Positions 14,669 to 21,673 of a stretch of 26,241 nucleotides of DNA are shown in pieces; positions within the stretch are counted from its first letter, which is position 1, and every line of letters begins with the position of its first letter. A program made the position numbers and the translations under genes. This stretch comes from Bacteroidia bacterium. GTDB taxonomy: Bacteria > Bacteroidota > Bacteroidia > Bacteroidales > CAJPTX01. The notes under the pieces were generated by a model. That model was not told where the DNA came from, made no database searches, and was given only the letters and a program-made list of their open reading frames with translations. The stretch is taken from the NCBI GenBank assembly GCA_905373475.1, contig CAJPTC010000036.1, forward strand, positions 1 to 26,241. The letters are read 5' to 3'.

Positions 14669-14779
14669 CGATGAATATTTAGAATGCATCACACGTATAC
14701 GCTTCCTTCCTATTGTTGCACCAGAAGTAGGGGATACGAAACAGATAATCAAGCATTTAAGGAAGAATGAGGTATAGTG

Positions 14780-15922
14780 TTAGGAGAGTAACTCGTCGTA
14801 TACAGCAAGAACCTCTGCTGCCACGTTGCGATTTTCAAACCGACGTATGTATTCGCGGCTTGCGGCAATCGCAGGCTCTCGCTCAGGACTCCCTATCAGT
14901 AGGCGTTGTATCGCTACTGCCATCCCTTCTGCATCTTCGGGGGAAACGTAAAGCGAGGCAGAGCCGCCTGCTTCCTCAAGGCAAGAACCCGTAGCCGCTA
15001 CTACGGGCAAACCGCTTTGTATGGCCTCTATGATAGGAATTCCGAAGCCTTCATAAAAGGAGGGATAAAGAAAAACTTCAGCCTGCTGGTATATAGCGGG
15101 CAATTCGTGGTTGGGAATGTCGTGTAGGAAGAGTACACGATTTTGCAAATGGTGCGCTGCGATATATTTTTTTACTCGTGTTGCGTAGACCGTATGGCGT
15201 CCGACCACCACGAGTCTCAATTCTTCGGGTAAGTGGCACAAGGCTTGCACTGCCAAAAGGAGATTTTTCCGTGCTTCAACAGTACCCACATTTAGGAGAT
15301 AACGCTGCGGGAGGCTATACTTTTCACGCACGGCTTGGCGTGTTGCCGCGTCAGAAGGGGTAGCAAAATAGTCGCCACAGCTCTGATAGATGAGGCGAAT
15401 ACGCTCAGCTGGGAAGTGAGAGTAACGCAGTATGTCTTTTTTCGTTTGCTCACTAATTGCAATGATAAGATCCGCTTCGCGACAAGTGCGCTGGAATTTA
15501 CGGGCGTAGAGCTTTGTATCAATCCAGTGGTAATACTCGGGATGGGCAAGAAAGATAAGATCGTGGATGGTAACCACAGTCCGAATTCCAGTTTTACGTA
15601 TACCGTTCGGGAGTTCGCCCGAAAGTCCATGAAAAAGCTGTACACCGTCGCGTTGCAAATCTTTCACGATGCCTTTAGCTCGCCACAGATCTTTTTGCAA
15701 ACGTAAAGAGGCTCGTTGGGGGTAGACAAAAGCTAGGTTGTTAGTAACTCTCACTTGCGTGCGGAGTTGTTCGCGCCCTGCGTCGGGTGCATAGAGTAGC
15801 AAGCGATTCTGTGGCACTAAGGGTGCAAGAGCATTGATAAGCGTTCGTCCGTAACTCCCTAATCCTGTGGCGTTACTAACAATTCGTTTGGCATCGTAGC
15901 CTATTGTATACTGTTTATGCAT
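14780..15922 (-). CDS. GT4-family glycosyltransferase
   Basis: This is a cytoplasmic glycosyltransferase of the GT-B fold, retaining GT4 type, probably acting in surface polysaccharide or LPS synthesis. Residues 1-~185 form the acceptor-binding half (YDAKRIVSNATGLGSYGRTL..., VVTIHDLIFLAHPEYY..., ADLIIAISEQTKKDI). The donor half has LLNVGTVEARKN (~210-220) and the E-x7-E signature EGFGIPIIEA (glutamates ~291 and ~299). The length of 380 residues is standard. It lies 35 bases after the restriction endonuclease gene on the same strand, so it may be read from the methylase promoter, although functionally it looks unrelated to restriction. Donor and acceptor sugars cannot be predicted. Confidence 0.92.
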   Translation of the reverse strand: MHKQYTIGYDAKRIVSNATGLGSYGRTLINALAPLVPQNRLLLYAPDAGREQLRTQVRVTNNLAFVYPQRASLRLQKDLWRAKGIVKDLQRDGVQLFHGLSGELPNGIRKTGIRTVVTIHDLIFLAHPEYYHWIDTKLYARKFQRTCREADLIIAISEQTKKDILRYSHFPAERIRLIYQSCGDYFATPSDAATRQAVREKYSLPQRYLLNVGTVEARKNLLLAVQALCHLPEELRLVVVGRHTVYATRVKKYIAAHHLQNRVLFLHDIPNHELPAIYQQAEVFLYPSFYEGFGIPIIEAIQSGLPVVAATGSCLEEAGGSASLYVSPEDAEGMAVAIQRLLIGSPEREPAIAASREYIRRFENRNVAAEVLAVYDELLS

Positions 15923-15957
15923 AGGAAATCATTGTAATATGCGCCTTCTCCCCCCTC

Positions 15958-17256
15958 TCACACAATCTTATCTAGTATCCATTGCACCCACGCTATGAGG
16001 GTGTAAGCTCTTCGTTCGATGGTTGTAGCACTCAGGGTAGGCATGGCAGTCCTCAAGAGCTTTTGTACAGCGGGACGAATCGGTACAAGCACCGATCGCG
16101 CTAAATACAATTGCAGCACTTCGCGAAACAAGCGATGCGACAGGAGTGTGGCAAGAATTCTGCGGCGGCGTAGTGACAAGGGGAGTTGAAAACATTCGAC
16201 ACCCGCAGACGAAAGCACCACGCTCTTTTCTCCCTCAAACTCCTGCTCAGCTAACCAACCCAAATACCTGCCTGCTGCCACATAGTAATTGGCTTGTCGG
16301 TAAGCAAAACCATAGTTTTCAGCGATCTCCTCCTTGCTGAGCTTCCCGCGTTGCATGAGTATCTCACACAGATTGATAAGCCTTTCAAAACTATCGGCCT
16401 GAGGAAATGGGAGCGCTTCGTCTTCCGACACAATGGGCGTATTCTGCAACAAGTGCTCTAGGTCGCGCTCCGACAACAATGTATCGTCTAGCGTGTACTT
16501 TCGCTTCCTTACACACTCTATGGAGTGGTAGTACAAAGGCTCTGTAAATCTGTACTCGTATAACCAGTAGGAGCCATCGCTGTAAATGAGGTAGATAAGT
16601 CGTACAGGTTTCTTGACACGTGCCGACCAAAGACGATAGGGGTAGTACAACTGGCGCACTATGAAATCATCGGCAAAATGATTCTTCGCCTCGATGAGGT
16701 ACAAGGCTCGTTCCGATTCGTAGCCCCCATCAATCTCGATCTGTGCATTCTCAACGTGCAACGATTGCAGACTATGGTTGCTTTGCTCTATTTGGAAATC
16801 GAAAACTTCTGTTCCCATCCTCCCACTGATTGTGGGGTGTAGTTCCGATTCGTGCATAAAATCGGCTAGAATTCCTGCTGCGTATGCAACGTGAATGGCT
16901 GCCGACTCGCTGGTTATCGTGTTATACGTCAGGCTTTCTAGAAAAGCGGGGAAAGCAACCCTTTTCGTCGCTGTTGGATCTAGTATCTTTTCAAAGGTAT
17001 GAAACGTAGCGAAACGACCTAGGGCATACGAACCACGGGAAAGAGGTAAAATGGCGAGTTTGTACTTCTGAAAAAGAGGCGGGAGCTGGTAGGAGTGATC
17101 AAACTTCGTCATGAGTCGTGCTTCGCGTACCGTGTTGATCTCGCTCGCAGCGATCTCCACATACGGGGCACTTGCCAGGCGTGGTAGGATATTATACTTC
17201 TCAAAAAGTAATGCCCAAGCATGTTCATTTTTAGAGAGCGGCTGCTCATCTGCCAT
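15958..17256 (-). CDS. type II restriction endonuclease (PD-(D/E)XK core) paired with the Dam-like methylase
   Basis: This is a 432-residue protein whose start overlaps the methylase stop by 11 bases, the usual layout of a type II restriction-modification pair. A PD-(D/E)XK-like active site is visible: IEIDGG (aspartate ~176) followed by LYLIEAKNHF (E189-A-K191), with a helix after it (RQLYYPYRLW). Residues 1-~150 form an N-terminal domain without motifs I recognise. The C-terminal third (~285-432) looks like a winged-helix DNA-binding domain (KLSKEEIAENYGFAYRQANYYVAAGRYLGWL) and ends with ATTIERRAYTLIAWVQWIL, a pattern I associate with a group of Bacteroidetes and Helicobacter type II enzymes. 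The recognition site is unknown. The frame is intact, so the system may be active. Confidence 0.82.
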   Translation of the reverse strand: MADEQPLSKNEHAWALLFEKYNILPRLASAPYVEIAASEINTVREARLMTKFDHSYQLPPLFQKYKLAILPLSRGSYALGRFATFHTFEKILDPTATKRVAFPAFLESLTYNTITSESAAIHVAYAAGILADFMHESELHPTISGRMGTEVFDFQIEQSNHSLQSLHVENAQIEIDGGYESERALYLIEAKNHFADDFIVRQLYYPYRLWSARVKKPVRLIYLIYSDGSYWLYEYRFTEPLYYHSIECVRKRKYTLDDTLLSERDLEHLLQNTPIVSEDEALPFPQADSFERLINLCEILMQRGKLSKEEIAENYGFAYRQANYYVAAGRYLGWLAEQEFEGEKSVVLSSAGVECFQLPLSLRRRRILATLLSHRLFREVLQLYLARSVLVPIRPAVQKLLRTAMPTLSATTIERRAYTLIAWVQWILDKIV

Positions 17257-18103
17257 AGTTGCGAATAATGAGTTCGTTTACCGCTCCGCGCCCCGAGCCC
17301 TTGGAATTTACAGCTCGCAAGGCTTGCACCGTCGTGATGTGAAACTCGCGGTAGAGTTCGCGGATCAGAGGTGTGTCGGAGTTTGATTGCATGAAAGGGA
17401 TATGACGCGCATCTAACGCACGACACGCATCGCGCAAACGTTCCTGATCTGCCGCCTTCCAACCTCCTTGCACATAGCCCGTAAAGCTGGCAGTCTCCGA
17501 AAGGGGATGGTAGGGGGGATCGAGATAGACAAAAGCATCTGCGGGGAGGGCATCGAGCACCGTCTGATAATCGGCGTTGGAAAGAGAGACGCCTTCTTTA
17601 CGAAGATACTCGCTCACGGCAAGTATAGTAGGTTCATTCACTATGTTAGGGCGCTTGTAGTGCCCGTAAGGGCTATTGAACTCACCTGCATTGTTGACAC
17701 GAAAAAGTCCGTTGTAGCAGGTTTTGTTGAGATAGATAAAACGCGAAGCACGTTCAAGCGGGGTACGTTCTGCAAAATTTGGCTCGCGATCTTGCATACG
17801 GAGGTTGTAGAAGTACTCAGGGGTATTGAGATGCTGCTGAAGGTGCGCAATGAGTTCGTGGGGAGTGTCGCGCACAACCGTGTACATGTTCATTAGTTCG
17901 CCATTGAGGTCGTTGGCAATAGCGTGTTTGGGATGCAATGCCCACAATAGCGCTCCACCTCCCATGAAAGGTTCGCAATAAGTATGAGAAGCAAGTTTTT
18001 TTGGGAGTAGGGGGCGTATGGAGGGAATGAGCTGGCGTTTTCCCCCAGCCCATTTCACAATGGGAGCTAATGCTTCAGATGTATTCCTCTCGCGCGGTTG
18101 CAT
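17246..18103 (-). CDS. Dam-like N6-adenine DNA methyltransferase (type II, alpha class)
   Basis: This enzyme methylates adenine in the recognition site and protects host DNA from the partner nuclease. I place the start at 18103 (MQPRERN, 285 aa), because a -7 promoter box at 18111-18118 lies inside the longer frame that reaches back to 18217. Motifs in order: VKWAGGKRQL (~16-25) and CEPFMGGGALLW (~43-54) for S-adenosylmethionine binding, YLNKTCYNGLFRVNNAGEFNSPYGHY (the Dam-family DNA-contact block), and the catalytic DPPY at ~195-198. The order of motifs (X, I, target recognition, IV) is that of the alpha class. The 3' end overlaps the endonuclease gene by 11 bases. A GATC-like target is possible from the Dam similarity but is not shown. 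Confidence 0.93.
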   Translation of the reverse strand: MQPRERNTSEALAPIVKWAGGKRQLIPSIRPLLPKKLASHTYCEPFMGGGALLWALHPKHAIANDLNGELMNMYTVVRDTPHELIAHLQQHLNTPEYFYNLRMQDREPNFAERTPLERASRFIYLNKTCYNGLFRVNNAGEFNSPYGHYKRPNIVNEPTILAVSEYLRKEGVSLSNADYQTVLDALPADAFVYLDPPYHPLSETASFTGYVQGGWKAADQERLRDACRALDARHIPFMQSNSDTPLIRELYREFHITTVQALRAVNSKGSGRGAVNELIIRNYGR

Positions 18104-18110
18104 AACAGTG

Positions 18111-18118
18111 CAAAGGTA
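18111..18118 (-). promoter_or_regulatory. promoter of the restriction-modification operon, nearly leaderless
   Basis: The minus strand reads TACCTTTG, with only seven bases (CACTGTT) between the box and the ATG. With initiation 3-5 bases after the box, the mRNA would have a 5' leader of only 2-4 bases. The -33 region is a weak CTCTG. A long frame continues upstream through the promoter but has no credible start. Confidence 0.6.
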
Positions 18119-18251
18119 CAAAACAAGAGGGGGTTTGCAGAGCACAAACGGAAAACTAAGAGAGCACCTACGACACAAAGCGAAGATGTAAAATGCAAAT
18201 TGGGTATTTGCAAGCAACGCGCCCTACAACGGCATGAGAAGGATTCCTAAG

Positions 18252-18270
18252 ATTGTTGATTATCAACAAT
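18252..18270. repeat. 19-bp perfect palindrome between the ATPase and methylase genes
   Basis: ATTGTTGAT and ATCAACAAT flank a single T. It lies 15 bases past the ATPase stop and about 130 bases upstream of the methylase promoter. It has no T tract on either side, so it is not an intrinsic terminator. It resembles a dimeric-regulator operator or a simple transcript-end hairpin. Confidence 0.45.
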
Positions 18271-18285
18271 GTATACCCAAGCTAT

Positions 18286-19401
18286 CTATTCTTGTGCGAG
18301 CCATAGAGCAAGCACTGGATCGGTAAAGGTCAGGCGTTCGTTGTATACCTCTATGATATCGCGTTTGATGAGAGCTTTCTTTATCGCCATTACATTAGCA
18401 GAGGAATTAAGCTTGTATTTTTCTATTGCAGCTTGTGTTGTAAGCTTCTCTTCGCCTGCCATAACGGCCTTCAAGAAACGAAATTGCGGTGCTGTCAGAT
18501 TGGTTGTCAGCGCTTCGAATAGCGGCGAATTTTGTGCAATGAGATCGGCTTTTGCATTCTCAATAATCGGTTGCGTAACCGCAGTGGTGGTATCTAACCA
18601 CACGAGCCATGAGAGTTGTTGGACGTAGGAAGAGTGGTTATCTACAGTTTGACAGATGGTTTGAGCTTGTTCTGGTGTAATATTCTTTCCAGAATTTTGA
18701 AAGCGCGAAACGATAAAACTTACCCATTCTTGAGTAGGGATTTTGGTTAAATAGATGACGTCGCCAAACTTGTAAAAGGGGAGACTTTTGTCGGTAAAGA
18801 GATGTTGCATGAGGTGCTTTTGGCTTCCAAAGAGACAGTATGAGGTGCGCGTATGGTGCTGCCATGCCGAGCGAAGCAACTTTTGGAAACTAAGAGAGTC
18901 CTTGAACTCTCCTATTTGTTGAAATTCATCGATACAGATTACAAAGTTGCAATTGAGTTTTTCCGCGAGGCGATCGGGCAGATTTAGGATTTCGGCAGGT
19001 GTCTTTTCGTCTTTCTTGAGATCGAGGGCTATGCTGAATTCGTTCGTAGAATCTGGACTGACGGTTATTTTTGGGGCGAGGTGTGTAAGGAACTCTCCAA
19101 CAGCTTGCAAGCGTTGTTGCCACTTGGGGATGGCGTGTTTAAGTATCGTTTCTACGAATAACTGGAAAAAATCTTCTGGTTCGCGACACTGAAAGATATC
19201 GATGTAGATAATTTTCAACTCGTTTGTTGCTGCACTTTTAGCAACCTTCTTTACGAGAGAGGTTTTACCCCATCGCCTTGGTGAAATGAGGATGGTATTG
19301 ATCCCATTTTGAAAATTTGCGAGTAATCGTTCCGACTCTTGTTGGCGGTCTGTGAAAAACTCGTCTGCGATCGCACGTCCGAATTGAAAGGGCGGGTTCA
19401 T
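18286..19401 (-). CDS. AAA+ ATPase with C-terminal winged helix (archaeal-type ATPase)
   Basis: This is a 371-residue ATPase of the kind usually annotated 'ATP-binding protein' in Bacteroidetes. The start at 19401 (MNPPFQFGRAIADEFFTDRQQE) is the family start; the 50 codons upstream to 19551 contain inverted repeats and no family residues. Walker A is SPRRWGKTS (~40-48), Walker B is FVICIDEFQQIG (aspartate-glutamate ~158-159), and an arginine-rich sensor region follows. The C-terminus (~300-371) is a winged helix (LTAPQFRFLKAVMAGEEKLTTQAAIEKYKL...). No nuclease or protease domain is attached. It stands alone between the restriction operon and a hairpin-rich spacer; the cellular role of this family is not established. 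Confidence 0.85.
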   Translation of the reverse strand: MNPPFQFGRAIADEFFTDRQQESERLLANFQNGINTILISPRRWGKTSLVKKVAKSAATNELKIIYIDIFQCREPEDFFQLFVETILKHAIPKWQQRLQAVGEFLTHLAPKITVSPDSTNEFSIALDLKKDEKTPAEILNLPDRLAEKLNCNFVICIDEFQQIGEFKDSLSFQKLLRSAWQHHTRTSYCLFGSQKHLMQHLFTDKSLPFYKFGDVIYLTKIPTQEWVSFIVSRFQNSGKNITPEQAQTICQTVDNHSSYVQQLSWLVWLDTTTAVTQPIIENAKADLIAQNSPLFEALTTNLTAPQFRFLKAVMAGEEKLTTQAAIEKYKLNSSANVMAIKKALIKRDIIEVYNERLTFTDPVLALWLAQE

Positions 19402-19420
19402 GTCTGCCAAGAAGTTGTTT

Positions 19421-19451
19421 AGTAAGTGAACTCTTACTAAGAACGTTCTTA
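19421..19451. promoter_or_regulatory. overlapping inverted repeats upstream of the ATPase start (operator candidate)
   Basis: Two inverted repeats share bases: AGTAAG / CTTACT (19421-19426 and 19433-19438), and the perfect 14-base palindrome TAAGAACGTTCTTA (19438-19451). They lie 20-50 bases upstream of the ATPase ATG, where a repressor could block transcription or where the leader RNA could fold. No good -7 box is visible on the minus strand nearby. Confidence 0.45.
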
Positions 19452-19529
19452 CTGTGTGTAAAGTGTGTATTATAGGAAATGCGCGTTGTACATTTTCCAC
19501 AAGACCAAAAATGGTTATCCGACGTATAG

Positions 19530-19801
19530 GGGCGAAACCTGATTCGCCCATTTCGGCACGTTGTGCCGAAAAACATTACCCTGTGTATTGCACAGATTTT
19601 CGGGTGAGGCACGCCTCACTCCCACAGAACTGGTATTCATAATTTATATACACAACCGAATGATAAGAATTGTGTGAGGCACGCCTCACACAAACCGTCT
19701 TGCAGAAATCGCCTAGGTATAAATACTGATTTTTCGCACGATGTACTACCGTACATTTGTGGTGTGAAAACGTAGAGATATCCGCCAAGAGGCGAATCGC
19801 C
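19530..19801. repeat. array of perfect short hairpins in non-coding DNA
   Basis: In 270 bases there are seven separate inverted repeats: GGGCGAA/TTCGCCC (19530-19549), TTTCGGCAC/GTGCCGAAA (19551-19571), CTGTG/CACAG (19581-19595), GTGAGGC/GCCTCAC (19604-19619), TTGTGTGAGGC/GCCTCACACAA (19670-19693), ATGTAC/GTACAT (19741-19756) and CGCC/GGCG (19783-19794). The last competes with GGCG/CGCC at 19791-19801. The fourth and fifth share the same 16-base core 70 bases apart. No protein frame explains the region. It could be a structured RNA, a cluster of regulatory sites, or remnants of palindromic repeats. Confidence 0.7.
19752..19759 (+). promoter_or_regulatory. plus-strand -7 box inside the hairpin-rich spacer
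   Basis: TACATTTG is an exact TAnnTTTG match. A T5 tract about 17-20 bases upstream is only a fair -33 element. If used, it would drive a transcript of about 100 bases that ends at the terminator at 19828-19863. Confidence 0.35.
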
Positions 19802-19863
19802 ATATTTTAACTATAGTAACTAGTGCACGCTGTCAGAATAAACCTACTCTGACAGCGTTTTTT
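19764..19863 (+). ncRNA. candidate small RNA of about 100 nt, family unknown
   Basis: A promoter-like box (19752-19759) and a strong intrinsic terminator (19828-19863) define a possible short transcript with no coding frame of note. Its 5' half can form one of two exclusive small hairpins (19783-19794 or 19791-19801). It matches no RNA family I recognise. The call rests on the terminator having no protein gene upstream on its strand. Confidence 0.3.
19828..19863 (+). terminator. intrinsic terminator, plus strand
   Basis: CGCTGTCAGA and TCTGACAGCG form a perfect 10-pair stem around a 10-base loop (19828-19857), followed by TTTTTT. It works only on the plus strand, yet the nearest upstream coding gene is on the minus strand, so it must end some non-coding transcript or act as an attenuator for the DUF4254 gene downstream. 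Confidence 0.85.
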
Positions 19864-19875
19864 GTACATAAAGCC

Positions 19876-19883
19876 TACCTTTG
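19876..19883 (+). promoter_or_regulatory. promoter (-7 box) of the DUF4254-GT9-queF cluster
   Basis: TACCTTTG lies 20 bases before the ATG at 19904 and just after the terminator. The match to TAnnTTTG is exact; the -33 region overlaps the terminator stem and has no good TTTG. Confidence 0.55.
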
Positions 19884-19903
19884 TACAAATAGCAATACGA
19901 ACT

Positions 19904-20509
19904 ATGAGCTTTTCCACAGAGTGCAACCGCATATTTTGGGCGAATACACTGGAATATCGTCGCCTACATGATGTAAACGCTACATTCTCTAATCCCTATC
20001 CTCCCGCAACAATGCAAGCGTTGCTATGCGAAAAGAACTGGATAGACAATGTGCAGTGGGATCTGGAAGATATTATTCGAAATCCAGACATCGATCCCGC
20101 CGAAGCGCTCGGTATAAAACGGCGTATAGATGCTTGGAATCAACGTCGTACTGATATTGTAGAACAGATTGACACGCTTTTCTTCGAGCAATTTGCAAAG
20201 GTTACACCCAAAGAAACCGCTTCCCTCAATACGGAAAGCCCTGCCTGGGCGGTGGATCGCCTCTCCATCCTTACGCTCAAAATCTACCATATGCAACTTC
20301 AGGCAACTGACCTCACGGCAACCCCAGAACACAGGGCACGCTGTCAACAAAAACTAGACGTACTTCTCACACAACGTGTTGACCTATCGACTGCGCTAGA
20401 TCAATTGTTGGAGGAATACGCAAACGGCGAAAAGGTGATGAAAACCTACCGCCAGATGAAAATGTATAACGATCCATCACTAAACCCCATACTACGAGGT
20501 ACTAAGTAA
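19904..20509 (+). CDS. DUF4254 family protein
   Basis: This is a 201-residue, largely helical cytoplasmic protein. The core WDLEDIIRNPDIDPAEALGIKRRIDAWNQRRTDIVEQIDTLF (~45-87) is diagnostic of DUF4254, a Bacteroidetes family of unknown function that typically sits next to a glycosyltransferase family 9 gene, as it does here (17-base gap). The start at 19904 (MSFSTECNRIFW) is used because the promoter box lies inside the longer frame that opens at 19862. A link to LPS or surface glycan assembly is inferred only from the neighbour. Confidence 0.85.
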   Translation: MSFSTECNRIFWANTLEYRRLHDVNATFSNPYPPATMQALLCEKNWIDNVQWDLEDIIRNPDIDPAEALGIKRRIDAWNQRRTDIVEQIDTLFFEQFAKVTPKETASLNTESPAWAVDRLSILTLKIYHMQLQATDLTATPEHRARCQQKLDVLLTQRVDLSTALDQLLEEYANGEKVMKTYRQMKMYNDPSLNPILRGTK

Positions 20510-20526
20510 CACTCTTTGCTTACAAC

Positions 20527-21603
20527 GTGAAAAAACAAAAAACGCCCCACATCCTTCTTATACGCCTGAGCGCTCTGGGCGATGTGGTAATGCTTTTACC
20601 CGTAGTTAGGAGTATGCGAGAGCAACACCCCGGGGTGCAGCTCTCGGTACTTTCACAACCCTTTACGCGCCCTTTTTTTGAAGCCATCGAGGGGGTGAAT
20701 TTTATAGCCGCCGATATTCGTAAACGCCATAAGGGCATACGCGGTCTTTGGCTTTTGGCGCGAGAACTTGAAAAGGGAAACTCTTTTACAGCCATTGCCG
20801 ATGTGCACAGCGTGCTACGCACTTGGATACTTACCTTTTTCTTGCGTTTGCAGCACTTGCCTCGGAAATATCGTATAGCATCAATAGACAAAGGGCGAAA
20901 AGAAAAAGGACTTCTTACCCGCGCGAAGGAGAAACAGCTTGTACCTCTCGAGCATTCCGTAAAACGCTATGCCGATGTTCTACAACGCTTAACGTTCAAG
21001 CTACAAGTGCCCTACGAACTCGGAGGGCTTGAGCCCGTAGATTTACCCTCCTCAGTAGCCACACTTTTTACCCCCACTCGCCTCCGTGTGGGAATTGCGC
21101 CTTTTGCCAAACACAAGGGGAAAATATACCCACTGGAACGTACCTTAGAACTTGTGAAACGCCTACAACGCCAAGGGATTCAAGTATTCCTTTTCGGTAG
21201 CAGGGGCGACGAACAGCACCTCTTGGAACGCTGGGCTACCAAACCCGATATGGTTGTTATCCCAGCCTACAACCTCAACCTCCTAGAAGAACTAAGCGTT
21301 ATGCAACGCCTAGATCTGATGGTTGCTATGGACTCTGCCAACATGCATCTTGCCTCATGGGCGGGTACACGCGTGCTCTCTATCTGGGGAGCAACGCACC
21401 GTTTTGCTGGCTTCTATGGGTGGGGACAGTCGGAGAATTTGGCAGTGGAACGAGACGACCTCGCGTGTCGCCCCTGTTCCATATACGGGAACAAGCCCTG
21501 CGCGCGCGGCGACTATGCGTGTCTGGATTTGTCGGTAGACGAGATCTACAAACGGGTATTACTCGAGTTGCCAACCCATCCCAGCGCTTCATTTTCCAAC
21601 TAA
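20527..21603 (+). CDS. glycosyltransferase family 9, heptosyltransferase-like
   Basis: This is a 358-residue GT9 enzyme, the family that adds heptose or related sugars to LPS inner core at the cytoplasmic face. The start is GTG (20527), as no ATG exists before residue 22 and family homology begins at HILLIRLSALGDVVMLLPVV. The C-terminal donor site is recognisable: FGSRGDEQHLLE..., then MDSANMHLASWAGTRVLSIWGATH and a cysteine-rich end (CRPCSIYGNKPCARGDYACL) common in Bacteroidetes members. It follows the DUF4254 gene by 17 bases and precedes queF by 70 bases. The exact sugar and acceptor are not predictable. Confidence 0.92.
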   Translation: MKKQKTPHILLIRLSALGDVVMLLPVVRSMREQHPGVQLSVLSQPFTRPFFEAIEGVNFIAADIRKRHKGIRGLWLLARELEKGNSFTAIADVHSVLRTWILTFFLRLQHLPRKYRIASIDKGRKEKGLLTRAKEKQLVPLEHSVKRYADVLQRLTFKLQVPYELGGLEPVDLPSSVATLFTPTRLRVGIAPFAKHKGKIYPLERTLELVKRLQRQGIQVFLFGSRGDEQHLLERWATKPDMVVIPAYNLNLLEELSVMQRLDLMVAMDSANMHLASWAGTRVLSIWGATHRFAGFYGWGQSENLAVERDDLACRPCSIYGNKPCARGDYACLDLSVDEIYKRVLLELPTHPSASFSN

Positions 21604-21673
21604 TTTTAACTTCCACCTACGACGTTAGCAATGTATTTCGCCGTACAGAATTCGTTTTCAGCATAAAAGAAAG

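Noticed and set aside
17246..18103. Calling the methylase GATC-specific Dam
   Set aside because: The fold and motifs are Dam-like, but specificity cannot be read from them, and GATC is not evidently avoided in the window.
19402..19551. 50-residue N-terminal extension of the AAA+ ATPase
   Set aside because: The family starts at the internal ATG (19401), and the extension would run through inverted repeats.
19604..19689. CRISPR repeat pair
   Set aside because: Only two copies, each itself a near-perfect palindrome, with a 54-base gap and no further units or cas genes.
21604..21673. preQ1 riboswitch before queF
   Set aside because: The 70-base spacer has no pseudoknot-like stem with an A-rich tail, and nothing resembling the aptamer consensus.
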